The translations under genes were made by a program, and so were the position numbers. DNA of 64,000 bases, taken from NCBI GenBank assembly GCA_023374045.1, contig CM041778.1, positions 93,250,839-93,314,838 on the forward strand. Reading direction: 5' to 3'. The stretch's first letter is position 1. Each line of letters begins with the position of its first letter. Below are positions 22,527 to 34,168 of the stretch, piece by piece. Under the pieces are notes generated by a model that saw nothing but the letters and a program-made list of their open reading frames with translations, searched no databases and was not told the origin of the DNA. The stretch comes from Limonium bicolor. Lineage: Eukaryota; Streptophyta; Magnoliopsida; Caryophyllales; Plumbaginaceae.

Positions 22527-23394
22527 CATTTATGCTCCTATTTTGGTCGATAATCAGGTTTGTCTATTAGATTACATTATATCCGGAGTTAGCTCCGGTG
22601 GATAGGTTCTAATCTTTTCCCAATAGTCATTATGGGAGATCGAACTATAATTCTCCCTACCAAGTTCAGTCATAAACACAAATGAATTATTGGGGTATTG
22701 GTTGTGCTCGGTACTTTGGAAATGCAGTAGGCTACTCGTTGGTTTTGTTTAGTTATAACTTATTGTGACATCTTTAATTCTCAATAATAATATTATATAC
22801 GATTTTTCAAGGATGGGAGTGATTACACTATTACTGAAATTTCTATACTCATCCTGCATGTAGAAAAATAGACTGACCATCTAGTTTTGCGGATAACTTA
22901 TGATTTTATGTAAGACTAGTTCATGGATGAATTATCGGCTGCATCAGGTTGGGTGTAAGCAATCACAATTCACAAATGCACTATATTTTTTGGTGGAGTT
23001 AAGGTAGAAGATAAAAGTAAGCTTATACAATTATTATTTGAAATCTTCATAGCTATAACTATATATAACTATTTAAACTACATTTGTAATTATAAGTTTG
23101 TATACAGTAAAAGTACTGTTCGTTATCGTCACTGAATAATTTAGAAACTAGCATCTATATTTAATACAATTTCAGTAATATCAAAATATAATATACAACT
23201 TTACTTATAATTCATATAGTTTTTATTATATTAACAGCACAATTTTTATAATCAAAAGTACGTGTATCATGTAACCATTTATAATTATATTAGTATGTGA
23301 CCGAGAATTACCTATTTGAAATAACTTCCCAATCCGTTACCTATAGTTCCTAGTTCCTACATCCTTAAGCTACTCATCTCCTATTGCACGCCCG
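22527..23394. other. AT-rich intergenic, nothing recognised
   Basis: No gene, array or clear transposon terminus. Confidence 0.5.
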
Positions 23395-23875
23395 TAAATA
23401 CATAAGATGACAAGAAAGTCACGCATTAGGTGCTCATGACATTTGAGCTTTGTTGGACATTTGGCCCTTGCTTAAACTATTTCAGAGTATTTGAAGCTTT
23501 ACGTTGATGTCTTCATGTTTCTTGAAATGGTTTATAGGGAGATACATATCCCCCACTAATATAAGGAAAATCACAACACCTAGGACCCCCACCCAACGTA
23601 TGAGTGCTCTTGACATTTGAGTCACATTTTGCCTTGTTTAAACTATCTGTTTGTGGTCAGTTGTTAAATGTAGCTGTCAAAATAAATTAAAAGAGACGAT
23701 ATTGAAATTAATGACAACTGTTAGATCAGTGTTTGGATGCAGCGTTGAATAAAGTAAAGGCGAAATAATGGGAACGACACTGAAATAGATACAAAACATT
23801 GTTCCAAACGCTGGATGTCACAAATAGATAAACCTTTTACGTTGGTGTCTTTATGTTTACTGGAATTATAATTGA
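23395..23875 (+). repeat. diverged direct duplication
   Basis: The text around 23,428-23,510 (GCTCATGACATTTGAGC..CTTTACGTTGATGTCTTCAT) recurs around 23,600-23,855 (GCTCTTGACATTTGAG..TTTTACGTTGGTGTCTTTAT) in the same order with extra sequence between the blocks. Confidence 0.55.
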
Positions 23876-23879
23876 GAAA

Positions 23880-24425
23880 TCACATCCTCCACCATGACGT
23901 TTGAAAAAATAAACACCTCACATGCAAGGTTTTCAAAGTTAATTTTCCCACCAATGTGGGTTTCTTCAGTTTTACATCTGGTAAATTTTATCTAATTTTC
24001 GTTCAATTTAGAAGATGCTTAAAACAGTGTCTAAGTTGATGAAACTTTACATGAACAATGATGAAGTGAATATTTTGTATGAATGCTAAATCCAAAATTT
24101 TAAAGCTCATATGTGACTTATAGGCCCAATGAAACATGTCCAAATAAGATTTTTTGCGCCAGAATCTACAAAAGGGCTTACTCTGAACACGTTCATTGGG
24201 TCCCATAGGACACATATAGATTAAAAAAACTTTGGATTTGACATAAGATCAAAATTCAACACTTTAGTATCGTCCATGTAAAGTTTCATCAATATCAGAC
24301 AACGTTAAATTCTATAAATTTAATGAAAATTTGAAAAAACCAACTTTCTTAGAAAATTATGAAAGTTGCCAAATATAAAGGAGAAAAACACATAGATCAG
24401 AAAGGAATTTTGAAACGTTGGTGTG
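23880..24425. mobile_element. foldback-like element with about 190-bp diverged inverted arms
   Basis: TTGATGAAACTTTACATG near 24,039 reappears inverted near 24,275 (CATGTAAAGTTTCATCAA). Around it, AAATCCAAAATTTT, CATATGTG and the outer CCACCATGACGTTTG / CCAACGTTTC also pair, so most of the segment is an imperfect palindrome with a short centre. TSD not determined. A minus-strand ORF at 24,003-24,215 lies within the arms and is not a gene. Confidence 0.55.
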
Positions 24426-24650
24426 AAAAGTAACCTCTCTGAAGCAATTATGTAATAAATGTTTTTTTAATTGCTTGGGACACAGTTGTCAATCCTCTGG
24501 CGATGGATGGTCTAGACATCAAAGATGTGCTAGCATGATAAGATATCTATGGTTAAAATTCTGTTGTCCAGCTTGATTTCTGCACTTACGAGCTGCACAT
24601 TTAATGGAACGTATGGGAATAAAAAAGCAAGGTCACACATATTTGGTGGC

Positions 24651-24800
24651 AGGATGTCAATTTGACCCAAACCAAAACATAATCGGGATCGATCCATAAA
24701 ATGTTAGATTTGAGTTAAAAAATTTAATCCAAAATTTTTTTAGTCGGGTTCAACAATAACAATCCAACGCCGGTTGGGGGTTCGTCAACCCACCAACCCA
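24651..24800. mobile_element. hAT-like end fragment, GGGTT-rich
   Basis: GGCAGGATGTCAATTTGACCC followed by CCAAACC- and GGGTT-rich text resembles the ends of the elements at 279, 829 and 13,923. No opposite terminus was recognised. Confidence 0.35.
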
Positions 24801-25018
24801 AAATGAATCCATTTATTTATTATATAAGCTAATTTATATCCCAACTAATTAAATATCGATGTAAGAGTGCAAATTATTTACACTAGGAGATTACTGAAAT
24901 TAACTACAAAATCTTTTCAATTCTTGAAATTGAATTTAAGATGTAAAGAAGTCCATGTTTATATAGAGAGGTCCTTTATCTTCATGGTCCAAATGCAAGT
25001 GATGACTATAGGAAGGAC

Positions 25019-25086
25019 ATCAAGTAGTAATAGAACTTCAAAAAAGTAGTAATAGAACTTCAAAAAAAAGTAGTAATAGAACTTCT
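25019..25086 (+). repeat. short tandem repeat, about 24-bp unit
   Basis: Three consecutive copies of AGTAGTAATAGAACTTC separated by A runs. Confidence 0.9.
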
Positions 25087-25549
25087 TCCCACATTAATTC
25101 AATATAGTATTATAGGTATTTAAAATGTATTTCTTGACTATATTTTTAGTAATTATATATGACTACATTACATGTATTGTTGTTTAAAACTATACAATTA
25201 GTATAAAAAACTATTATAATATAGATAAAGTTCACATTGAATTTCGATATTACTTGAATTGTATTAAATATACATAATAATTTCTTAAACTATACAAACT
25301 TGTACTATAAATATATAAACTGTACTATTAAGAATGATTTATTGCAAAACCACCACTTGGCGTGCACATTCTAAAATGTGGTTATTGGTGGCTTGTTTCT
25401 TGCAGTTTTAAACGAATTTTACCTCTTCAATCAAGAAAAGTTGCTTCCACATTACGCCAACAGCACTCACTTAACAGTTGAAATTTTACATGTCGATTTG
25501 GATTGTAATAATTCAATTGGTTTTGGGATGCGGGTGAGTCAGTTTTTTT

Positions 25550-27140
25550 TTTTAAAATTTTTTGTTCAACACCGCCGTCGCGCCCAGCCGAGAATCGCTC
25601 TTCTTACGATTTTGATACTCAATATACTCTTGTTAATCATGTATTACCGTACCACCTTCATTTCCAGTTTCCCCTTAATTCGCGTATTTGAACCCGTAGT
25701 CGAATTATAGGACCACACAGATAATGAATTTGACTGATTCTGACCCGAAGATTATGTCTTTGACCGTCCATGGTACGTGTCAACTCTTACCTCAAAAGAT
25801 GCCGGCAACCTTATTGCCTGGGAACTGAAATGGAGTATCCTTCAGGTAAATCCATACGGCTTAGCGATTCGTTTTCCACGGCTGTTGTATGAAATTTCGC
25901 TATGTCGTCAACTGTTGTGATTTTACGTTAATTAGGGTTAGTTCTGGTTTTACTGAATGGCCAGGTTTGACTATCCTCCTCCCCCCACTCTGATCCTTGT
26001 TGTGGTCCATATGTCCTGATTAATTGAAACGTGTCGTAAATTGAGGTCTGGAATTGGTGGTTGATCAGTGTTGCAAATTTCGTTTCTGTGAAGCTAGTAT
26101 ACTCTGGACCTCCACCGCGAACATGTCTTCTTAGCGCACCGCAAACATGTCTTCTTAGCGCTACTAGGTAAGGTTAATTGGTTTACTAAAAAGGGGACAG
26201 ATCACTCTATCCACCTAATTAGAAGCAATCGTCTCACTTTGGATTCTTTAATGTTGGTGGTGGTGCCACTGCTATCTATCCTTTTACCTTATTAAAGGCG
26301 ACGAGATTCGGAGGACCCTTAATTTCCCTCATGATTCGCACCAAAGATAATGTTAACTTTTATAACATATCAACATTTGAATTTGCGAAAGGAAGAGATG
26401 GGTCGATGAGGAGATCAAGGAGAAAGAGGACAGACAGATACCTCTATGTTTGTAATAATAGGAAGAGGGACTCCAGCCTTTAATTCATACAGAACTACTG
26501 TCTACAAGGATACATCCTTCTTGATCCCCTTTCTAAACAACTATCGAAATCACACAAGTGTCTTCTCATCCATTCTGTTTTTAAGTCTTTACACATACAC
26601 TTGGTAGATTATACTAAAACTGTGCTATCTTATGAACTTACCAAGATGCTTGGCTTTTCACTTCGATTCTTGTAAGAAACATTTTTATTGTGTTGTGTAA
26701 AGCTATGCTTTTTTTTTGGCTTTCTTTGATTCTTTATGGTGACTTGCTTTCATAGTGCATTTCCTTTGCAATCTTATTCCTTTTTAGTGACATCATAAAT
26801 GTTCTGCATTTCAAGGGTCTTACTGTGACTGTATCCAAGGCTACTGGAATTCAGGATGCCCTCAACTTGGTCAGTGTCCAACTTTTCTCAGTTGTTTCTA
26901 TTGTTTATTTACAAAGTTAGATTCCCTTATTTACATCCGTTGATATGCATAAGACAACACCTCAGTGTTTATTTTACCTGTTGAATGTTAACATCCTCTG
27001 CATTTATTTTTTCAACTTTTGGCTACCAGTAGATGATCCAAACTTATCCGCGCGCCCTTCAGTGCTGTACGGGATTCCTTGTTTTGGTGCCCTTCAAACT
27101 CAAACTGATGTTGTTTTGGGACTGGTAAAGATGCTGCCAT
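25550..27140 (+). pseudogene. exon-like remnants of an unidentified gene
   Basis: Several stretches look like exons. The first, about 25,560-25,845, encodes PEDYVFDRPWYVSTLTSKD and GNLIAWELKWSILQ and ends at a CAG/GTAAAT donor. It has in-frame TAG at 25,708 and TGA at 25,735 and 25,741, all one transition away from Gln or Trp codons. A second, 26,226-26,483, is open for 86 codons (FGFFNVGGGATAIYPFTLLK, then a basic RRSRRKRTDRYL tail). A third near 26,820-26,869 reads KGLTVTVSKATGIQDALNL before GTCAGT. A fourth near 27,030-27,138 reads DDPNLSARPSVLYGIPCFG and TQTDVVLGLVKM. I do not recognise the family, and cannot show that all four belong to one gene. The stops argue for a decayed copy. Confidence 0.35.
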
Positions 27141-28022
27141 AATTTCTTGACAAACTTTGTTGACGAGACATTTGATGATTATAATGTATGTTAATCCAAG
27201 GTATGAATATTTAACGAAAGCAGTAATGGGAACTGAAAAAAGGCAAGCGGTGGCACCAATCCTATTGGTATGACCTATCACTTTGGAAATTTGTCCTGCT
27301 TCTTCAAGCTGTGGAGATAGAAGATATTTGGCAGGAAGAGAATACGAGCCAAGATAGTCGACAATAAGATGAGAACGTAAAGAATTGGGATCTATAATTA
27401 TTGCTGTCTATTATTCATTGTTGCTTAATTACATCCACTATGTGCAATTTGCTATTTCAAGCTCAGCTAACAATTCGAACTTGTTTGTATTTTTTCTTCT
27501 AGCTAAATAATGGGCTTAAGTAAAATATTTTGGACTTTGAGCTATGAAAAGCATAAGATCACATAATATGTCTATTTAAGTTTGGAGCAAAGAGGGATTG
27601 AAGTAGGTGACCGGACCCATAAGGGTTTGGTCAAGATATGGACTGCTTGGTTTACGTTGTGGATGAACGTGATGTAAATGGTGTTGTTGCTTAATTTTTC
27701 ACGTCTCAAGTGGAAATCCACACTTAGTTGCGTTGTGAATCCAAGTGGAAATTTGGAGCAACGTGAGTAGGAGAATGGATTTGTAGCGAGGTAACACCAG
27801 CACTGTGAGAGGGACAATCACATCAACAATAGAGTGTGAAAGTGGCTAAGTTTATATTCCTGATTGAGTGCTAATCAAGTGATTCTAAATTAAAGTGGGT
27901 ATCTGGGTTTTGCTTGCTCTTGCAGAAACTACTGAAAGTTGGAGGATACATAGAAGAAATCCAAACTCCTTCCTGCTGATCCTCCGAAATTTCCCAAATA
28001 CAAGTCACGCGACCTGCATAAT

Positions 28023-28406
28023 ATGAACAAAGTGAGCTTCGACGGGGTGAGTGTGGAAGGGAGCAATATGGGTTCAGCGATGATATGGCGTTCAATAGAA
28101 GACTGTACTGAGAAGAGAAAGGGATCAACCGCTAGTAGGGATTGTAGCATTAACATATACGTGAACAACAACAACCAAGGGGTCAGTAACTCAGTCTTGT
28201 TGGGGAGTAAAGTGGTGATGGAAGAGCCTGGGCTAGCACTCTCCATTGGTGACTTGTCATCAAATAGAAGGGATCGGAGGAAGAGGGGTCGGAAAAGGAA
28301 GAAACAGAGGGATTTGTTGGGGTGTTGGAAACCTTTCTCGATTATACTCTCGGTCGGTGTCATAGCTCCTCTCATTTCTTGGTTGGTCTTCTGGTTCATG
28401 TTTTGA
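28023..28406 (+). CDS. uncharacterised small basic, probably tail-anchored membrane protein
   Basis: The frame from ATG at 28,023 gives 127 residues. It has three visible parts: an N-terminal region with SFDGVSVEGSNMGSAMIW; a middle with CSINIYVNNNNQGVSNSVLL; and a strongly basic cluster RRDRRKRGRKRKKQR (about residues 83-97) just before a hydrophobic C-terminal segment (IILSVGVIAPLISWLVFWF, about 107-125). A basic cluster next to a C-terminal hydrophobic stretch suggests a tail-anchored membrane protein. The same frame stays open upstream to TAG at 27,949-27,951, where an AG could serve as a splice acceptor, so this may be the last exon of a longer gene. Function unknown. The antisense ORFs here are shadows. 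Confidence 0.6.
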   Translation: MNKVSFDGVSVEGSNMGSAMIWRSIEDCTEKRKGSTASRDCSINIYVNNNNQGVSNSVLLGSKVVMEEPGLALSIGDLSSNRRDRRKRGRKRKKQRDLLGCWKPFSIILSVGVIAPLISWLVFWFMF

Positions 28407-28937
28407 AGAGGTTTTTGCCTCTGTGGTATTTAGAAAATACTAAAATGTTTATCACTTTTGCATTGGTCTGGTTCAAGTGCTGGAGCCAGTTTAAATTCTC
28501 CACTGGGATCTTCGATCACTTCCTTTCTATTAGTTAAGGTACTAATGTCGTAGGATTATCATAGGAATGATAGTGATTACCCTTTAGGAGTCGAATCCAA
28601 GAGGTTTTAAGGACACATTAAGCTTCCGCAAACAAGATAGTCAGTTAAGGTGCCAGCTTTATTCAATAGTTTGTTTATCTTTTGTAACATGTGGATTTTG
28701 TAACATTTATGATTAATTAATATTTTCGATAAATTTCATTTTTACAAAAAATTAAACTATAACTTTTACTTTTGTCACTAACAATATTACAAGCTTCATC
28801 ATTCTTGCAAAATATTAAATCACTCAAGTCATTGCACAAACTATTGTTTATTTGAAATTTCTTTCTAAAACAACTATGGAACCACAGGCAATACAACAAA
28901 CTTTATTAAACAATCACCTAAAAATTGCTAAATAAAT

Positions 28938-29264
28938 CACTACAAAATAAACAAGATTTAACGTCTGATAGTTTCGGATGCTAAAATTAAGAATTTAGAC
29001 GCTAACGATGTTTAGCATCCGGTTTTTTATATCTAGCATCCGACATTAATTTAGCATTCGTTGTCTAGCATCTGTTGGACGCTAATTTACGTCTGTCTAG
29101 CGTTCGTTAGCTGTGGACCCAAGTCAGTGTTCATATTTTAGCATGCAACAAAATAGACACTACATAGCATCTGTTTTGCAAACGCAAAATAGTGCCTGAC
29201 TATCGGTCGTTAAACTGTAAAATCAGACGCTAATTAAGAAAACCTAAAATCAGGTATAACAGCG
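28938..29264. mobile_element. CACTA-type transposon left end with subterminal repeats
   Basis: The tip CACTACAAAATAAACAAG at 28,938 has the CACTA hallmark. It is followed by subterminal copies of GTCTGATAG, GGATGCTAA, GACGCTAA and their inverses for about 320 bp. The block is cut at about 29,264 by the Copia LTR that begins at 29,269. A candidate opposite tip is at 37,235. Confidence 0.62.
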
Positions 29265-29268
29265 TCTA

Positions 29269-29442
29269 TGTTGTGAATGATGGAAAAAAGACAAAAAGAG
29301 AAACCAGAGAGATAAGTAGAAAAGCGATAAGGTTTCTCATTACATAATAAGTGTGTATAAGGGTCTCTATTTATAAAGAAAAATGGAGCAAAGAAGTAAC
29401 CCTAATAATTGTTGTGTTACCGGACATTCACTATTTACAACA
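29269..29442 (-). mobile_element. 3' LTR of a Copia element (174 bp)
   Basis: The segment begins TGTTGTGAATG and ends TTTACAACA, so the ends are inverted repeats TGTTGT/ACAACA as in LTRs. On the minus strand the LTR holds a TATA-like TTTATAAATAGAG. It is preceded, still on the minus strand, by a purine-rich ATGGGGAG expected of a polypurine tract. The typical plant Copia 3' text TGGGTTTTTCCAAGCAAGG and TTTTTAACGAGAC lies next to it (29,475-29,505). The matching 5' LTR was not found. Confidence 0.72.
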
Positions 29443-31760
29443 CTCCCCATGAATTTCCGACATAGATTGTCTCGTTAAAAACCTTGCTTGGAAAAACCCA
29501 GTGGAGTAAAAACCAAGACTAAGGAAAAAAAGAGCAATCATATATTCTCCCCCTGGAAAAAGCATGACTTCAAATCTCTGAATCTGCACTGTCCAATCTT
29601 GCGGATTGACTTTCAAAAATCAAACTAGGGAGAGACTTAGTGAATATATCTGCCGAATTCTTGCTTTAACGGATTTGTTGTATATCAATTCTTCATTCTT
29701 CTGAAGCTCATGAGTGTAGAAAAACTTGGGGATATGTGCTTTGTTCTATCTCCTTTGTTGTATCCGTCTCTCATCTGAGCTATACAAGTATCATTGTCTT
29801 CATATAATATTGTAGGAACTTTCTTACCAAAAGAGGAGTCACACATCTATTGAACATGTTGGATCGTGGTCCTTAACTAAGCACATTCTCGTCTGGCATC
29901 GTGCATTACTAGAATTTCTACATGATTGGAGAAGGTGGCAACAATCGTTTGCTTTAAACAAAATTGTGATATAGTTGTACCTCCATGAGTAAATACATAT
30001 CCTGTTTGTGACGTTGTGTTCTGGGGATCAGATAGGTAACCAGCATCAGCATAACCTACTAGACCATACTTAGATCTCTATGGAAAGAATAACCCCATGT
30101 CCATTGTACCTCGAAGATAACAGAATACATGCTTAACACCATTCCAATGCTTTTTATTGAAGCAACTCTATATCTTGCTAATAGATTTTCTAAGAATGCT
30201 ATATCAGGTCAAGTATACCTCAACAAGTACATCAATGCTCCAATAACAATTAGATATGGGACTTCAGGACCAAGTAACTCTTTATCACTTTCATGGGGTC
30301 TAAATGGGTCCATGTTTACATCTGGAGACCTAACAATCATTGGGATGCTTAATGGATGAGCATGATCCATAAAATCATTCTATCCCCTTTTAATATAGTG
30401 ATTTTGATGTAGGAATACCAAACTTGGCGAATGCTCGAGTTTCATTCCAATGTGTAACTTTGTTTTACCGAGATCTTTCATCTCAAATTTTGACTTCAAA
30501 CATTCAACAACTTATTGAAGTTCTGCATGTGTTCCAATTATGTTGAGGCCGACATAGACTGTAATTAAAACAATCCTGGATCCACATTTTTTTATAAATA
30601 TACAAGGACAAATCGAGTCATTCTTATAGTCTTTCTTAAGAAAGAATTCATTGAGGCGATTATACCACGTACGGTCTGACTGCTTTAGTCGATATAGGGA
30701 TTTATTCAATTTAGTGGAGAAATTTTCTCTAGAGCTTAATTTAAATGCTTTGAACAATTTATATCCCTCTAGTAGCCTCATATTTTCTTGGATTGCCAAA
30801 CTAATCAAGTATCTAAAACTTGTGGTGTCCATAACTATGGAATAAATTTCTTCATAGTAGATACCAGATCTTTGACTAAAACCTTGTGCAGCTAGACGAG
30901 CTTTCTATCTAGCAATTTCAATATTCTCATTTCGTTTTCACACAAGCACCCATTTATAACCAACTGGTTCTACTTTAGTGGGTGTATGGACCACTGGTCC
31001 AAAAACCTCATGTATTTGAAGTGAGTTTAATTATTCTTCAATAACATCTTTCCATTTTGGCCAATCATTTCTTTTCCTGCATTCTTCAACAGAATTTGGT
31101 TCATGATCCTCTTATCATTCATAACTTGTAGTGCTACATTACATGCAAAAATTTCATCGACGTCATACATGGAAAACTATTTAGTTGAAGAAACCTTTTG
31201 TTTTTTTAACATGTGACCACATGAACTTTCCACAATCTTTGCATTATGATTGAACCAGCATGGCTTAATCGATCATGCCAAGTTTTGAACTCATCAAAAG
31301 ATTTCAATTTTTCAACATGTATTTAAATTGTACTGATATATGTATGGTACAACCTAGAGGAAATAGCAACTAGCTTTTCCAAAATTTACTTTTTTTTTCC
31401 AGCTACCACTTTTGTGATGCCAATATATTCAACATTTCCATCATTCCCTATCTCAATGTGATACTCATTCCGGCGTATATCAATGAACTCAATAGGTTTT
31501 GTTGAGACGTGCTGGAAAACTATGCATTTTCAACGCATATTTTGTTCCCTTAGGTAAAATGATATTGGCTTTTTTTAGACCCTTCAGTAATACTCGTACA
31601 ACCCGATATTAACCTTTGCCGCATAATTTCTCAAATAAGAAAAATATTTCTTATGCTTAAGAATCGTGTTTGTTACAGCACTATTAATAAGCCATGCATC
31701 TTATTCATCTATTAATGACTTTCTTCAATGAGAATTATTCTTATAATCAGTCATAAAAAT
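29443..31760 (-). pseudogene. Ty1/Copia retrotransposon pol, decayed
   Basis: Read on the minus strand, the order from high to low coordinates is the end of integrase and the RT lead-in (30,840-31,100, with text corresponding to GPVV..KPVGYKW..RYKARLVAQGF in degenerate form). Next is an RT segment 30,832-30,512: MDTTSFRYLISLA, NKSLYRLKQSDRTWYNRL, ICPCIFIKKCGS, then YVGLNIIGT where YVDD is expected. RNase H follows near 30,000-30,110 (LVGYADAGYLSD, SQTGYVF). Stops and frameshifts occur throughout, and the catalytic aspartates are gone. This is a retrotransposon relic in the minus orientation, continuous with the LTR at 29,269. Confidence 0.9.
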
Positions 31761-31980
31761 AAAGAAGTACTAGAAACGATCATACAAGCAATTTTAGGCG
31801 GGATGCTTTTTTTCTTTGAAAACATTATAGTTAAACATAAACATCATAGAAGTAAAAAATTATACATATGAATATGCATTATCATATTATGTCACTTATA
31901 TAGTTTTTTTAGAGGTACTACCATCATGATTCTTCACGAATCATAATACAATGTTCATCTTGGACAAAAAAATAAATAAA

Positions 31981-31986
<6 letters not shown>

Positions 31987-32018
<32 letters not shown>
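31987..32018. repeat. (TA)n microsatellite
   Basis: About 16 TA units. Confidence 0.95.
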
Positions 32019-33599
32019 TTCTGCATATGAGTTAACTAGGGGTTATACCATCTTTTTTATCAGTGATCTACTCAATACCATTTCTTTTTCATATATTATC
32101 ATAATTTTCTCACACAATTCCAATATCATATCATATCAAAATCAAGAAAATTGGCATTATATATCAAAATTTTCTGGTGTGATACTTTTTATAGCATATC
32201 AAAAATTAAACTTTCAGGCACAATGCCTTTTATAGCATACAAAAGTTAAGTTTCAGGCGTGATGCCACCGATCTTAGCCCCAACAAGCTACAGATAGAAA
32301 ACCAATCCTTTTTATAAGAAGGTTATATGAGCAGCCAGTGAAAGAAACACACCTTGATGAAGGATGCAACACAAGCAAGGTTGTACAATGACAAAGACCT
32401 AGTGAAACCAAAACTACCTGAAACAAGTCTAAGGATCACCTTGACCCACCTGCAACCAAACAAGTTATTGCCAAAGTAGGGAGACTCCAAACCCACGCCA
32501 ACATAGCCATGGTCCTCTAGATGGATGCACGACATTAGGAGTTCAAGATTACAGCACCTCACAAGCTTTAGGCTAATTACAACATTATTCAACCTACTTA
32601 GAGTAGCATAACTACTAATGCAGAAAACGATGTCAAGAAAGGAAGCAAGGAAACAACCGGCTATTCCAACAAATCCAAGCAATTGGTAGATGTCATCCTT
32701 GGCTGCCACATATATCCCAAAATTGGAGCTTTAATCACATATTGATTTCGAGAATGATAAGGAGTGTTTCTCACCTGTTCATCGATCGATCATTTAATTC
32801 TTCAACAATGAGCAGAAGAAACCACCACAGAATCAACAATATACAACGGTGGGAATAGGAGAAACTGAAACTAAATTTATCACCACCAGCAACACGAGAT
32901 AGAAACGTCATAGCGAGCAGGAACGACCACAAGCAACAATAGGAGTGAAGTTGTTGTGCCCCAGTTTTTTTCATTTCCCCATATTATAAATATTAAGTTG
33001 GGATGGAGGTTCTCTTATTCACATTATTTTTTTTTTCTCCCACTTCTAATTTTCTCCTTCCTCCTTTCTGACTCTCAAACCGCCGCATTGCCTTCTTCCT
33101 CCCTTTCCTTGTTCCCTCCTCTTCTTTCTTCCCTAATGGTTAATTGTTGGGAGAGTCTTCTCATGGATTTTGTTCTGTTAGTCTATCGTCTTCTAGGTTT
33201 GTGGAATGTGGGTTAGTTTCAAGTTTGTTCTTCATTTAGTCTTCTCTGCTTCGTAACTTTGTTTTTGACATCGGGTTATCAAGTCGAGAGATTGTTGAGT
33301 TCCGGGTGGTGGTTCGAGGAGTGTGTTGTGTGGAGTCCGTCGTGTTGTGTGGGTCTTCGGATGTGAGGTAGGTAGTAGATGGATTTGTTTGAGTGTGTTC
33401 ACCCATGGGGATTCATTTTTGTTTTGATTGTGTTGTTCTGTTCTCTGATTCCGTTGTGGTTCTGACTTGATTCTGAACTTCATTTGCGCTCTGCAAAAAC
33501 CCTGTGGTAGTGTGTTGGATTTGACTACTTTGTTATGAAATAACTCTATATATTAATGGTGGATTTTGGCTTTGGTTTCCTTCTGTTTTGTCTTTGAAT
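32019..33599. other. unassigned sequence, possibly retrotransposon-derived
   Basis: Near 32,170-32,265 the phrase ATAGCATA..AAAGTTAA..TTTCAGGC occurs two or three times in tandem. Minus-strand ORFs at 32,323-32,709 (128 residues, hydrophobic) and 32,771-32,974 have no recognisable domain. T- and C-rich text near 33,030-33,140 resembles a leader or LTR R region. Confidence 0.35.
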
Positions 33600-33611
33600 T
33601 TTGCAGTTTCT

Positions 33612-34168
33612 TTACTGTCCGAACTTCTGTCCAAACTTGTATGTCCAAACAGAGCTTTGACATCTCTGTTTGTGACAGTTTTTGCCGTGTCCGGACAGGA
33701 CGTGGCGTGACTCTGTTCTACAATATTTTAAAAGCGTTCGGACAGGTAGTGAGGATGGATCTGGACTTGCAGTTCTACTTGTGTCCAAACTTGCAAGTCT
33801 GGACACAAGTCCAGACGTGACCTTCTCTCTGTTTTCAAAGTTTGGCATGCATCAGAACATCTATGTATGAACGCATGTTCGTACGCACCACGTATTCTTT
33901 TCGGCAGACATCCGTCCGTACATCTCAGATTTTACGTTCGGCATGCTTCTGAACTTGTAGGTTCGGACACATGTCCGGACACCTATGTTTTGTGTCACAA
34001 CATCCGTCCAAACTTACAATTTCGGACGCATGTCCGGACACCTCTTTTGTGTCACGGCATGCGTTCGGACTTGTAGGTTCGGACTCATGTTCGAACACCT
34101 CTGTTTTATGTCACAACATGCGTCTGGACTTGTTGGTTTGGACATATGTCCGAACATTGCTTTGATTT
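33612..34168. repeat. palindrome-bearing tandem repeats (TCCGGACA motif)
   Basis: Between about 33,950 and 34,160 a unit of roughly 60 bp is repeated about three to four times: TTGTAGGTTCGGACACATGT, then CCGGACACCT, TTTTGTGTCACAACATGCGT. Each holds a small inverted repeat (CGGAC..GTCCG). Looser copies with GTCCAAACTTG/CAAGTCTGGAC extend back to 33,612, including an inverted pair at about 33,780-33,815. Overlapping ORFs in three frames come from the repeat and are not genes. Confidence 0.8.

Noticed and set aside
25378..25710. 110-residue plus-strand ORF beginning at GTG
   Set aside because: GTG is not a likely plant start; only its end overlaps exon-like text, which was annotated as a remnant instead.
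27929..28399. 156-residue minus-strand ORF
   Set aside because: Antisense to the more protein-like plus-strand frame at 28,023-28,406; no recognisable domain.
29443..31760. Endogenous virus
   Set aside because: RT and RNase H motifs and short LTR with inverted TGTTGT/ACAACA ends are of the Ty1/Copia retrotransposon type; no envelope, movement-protein or coat-protein text seen.
32323..32709. 128-residue hydrophobic minus-strand ORF
   Set aside because: No family resemblance; lies in a zone of apparent retroelement debris. Left unannotated as a gene.
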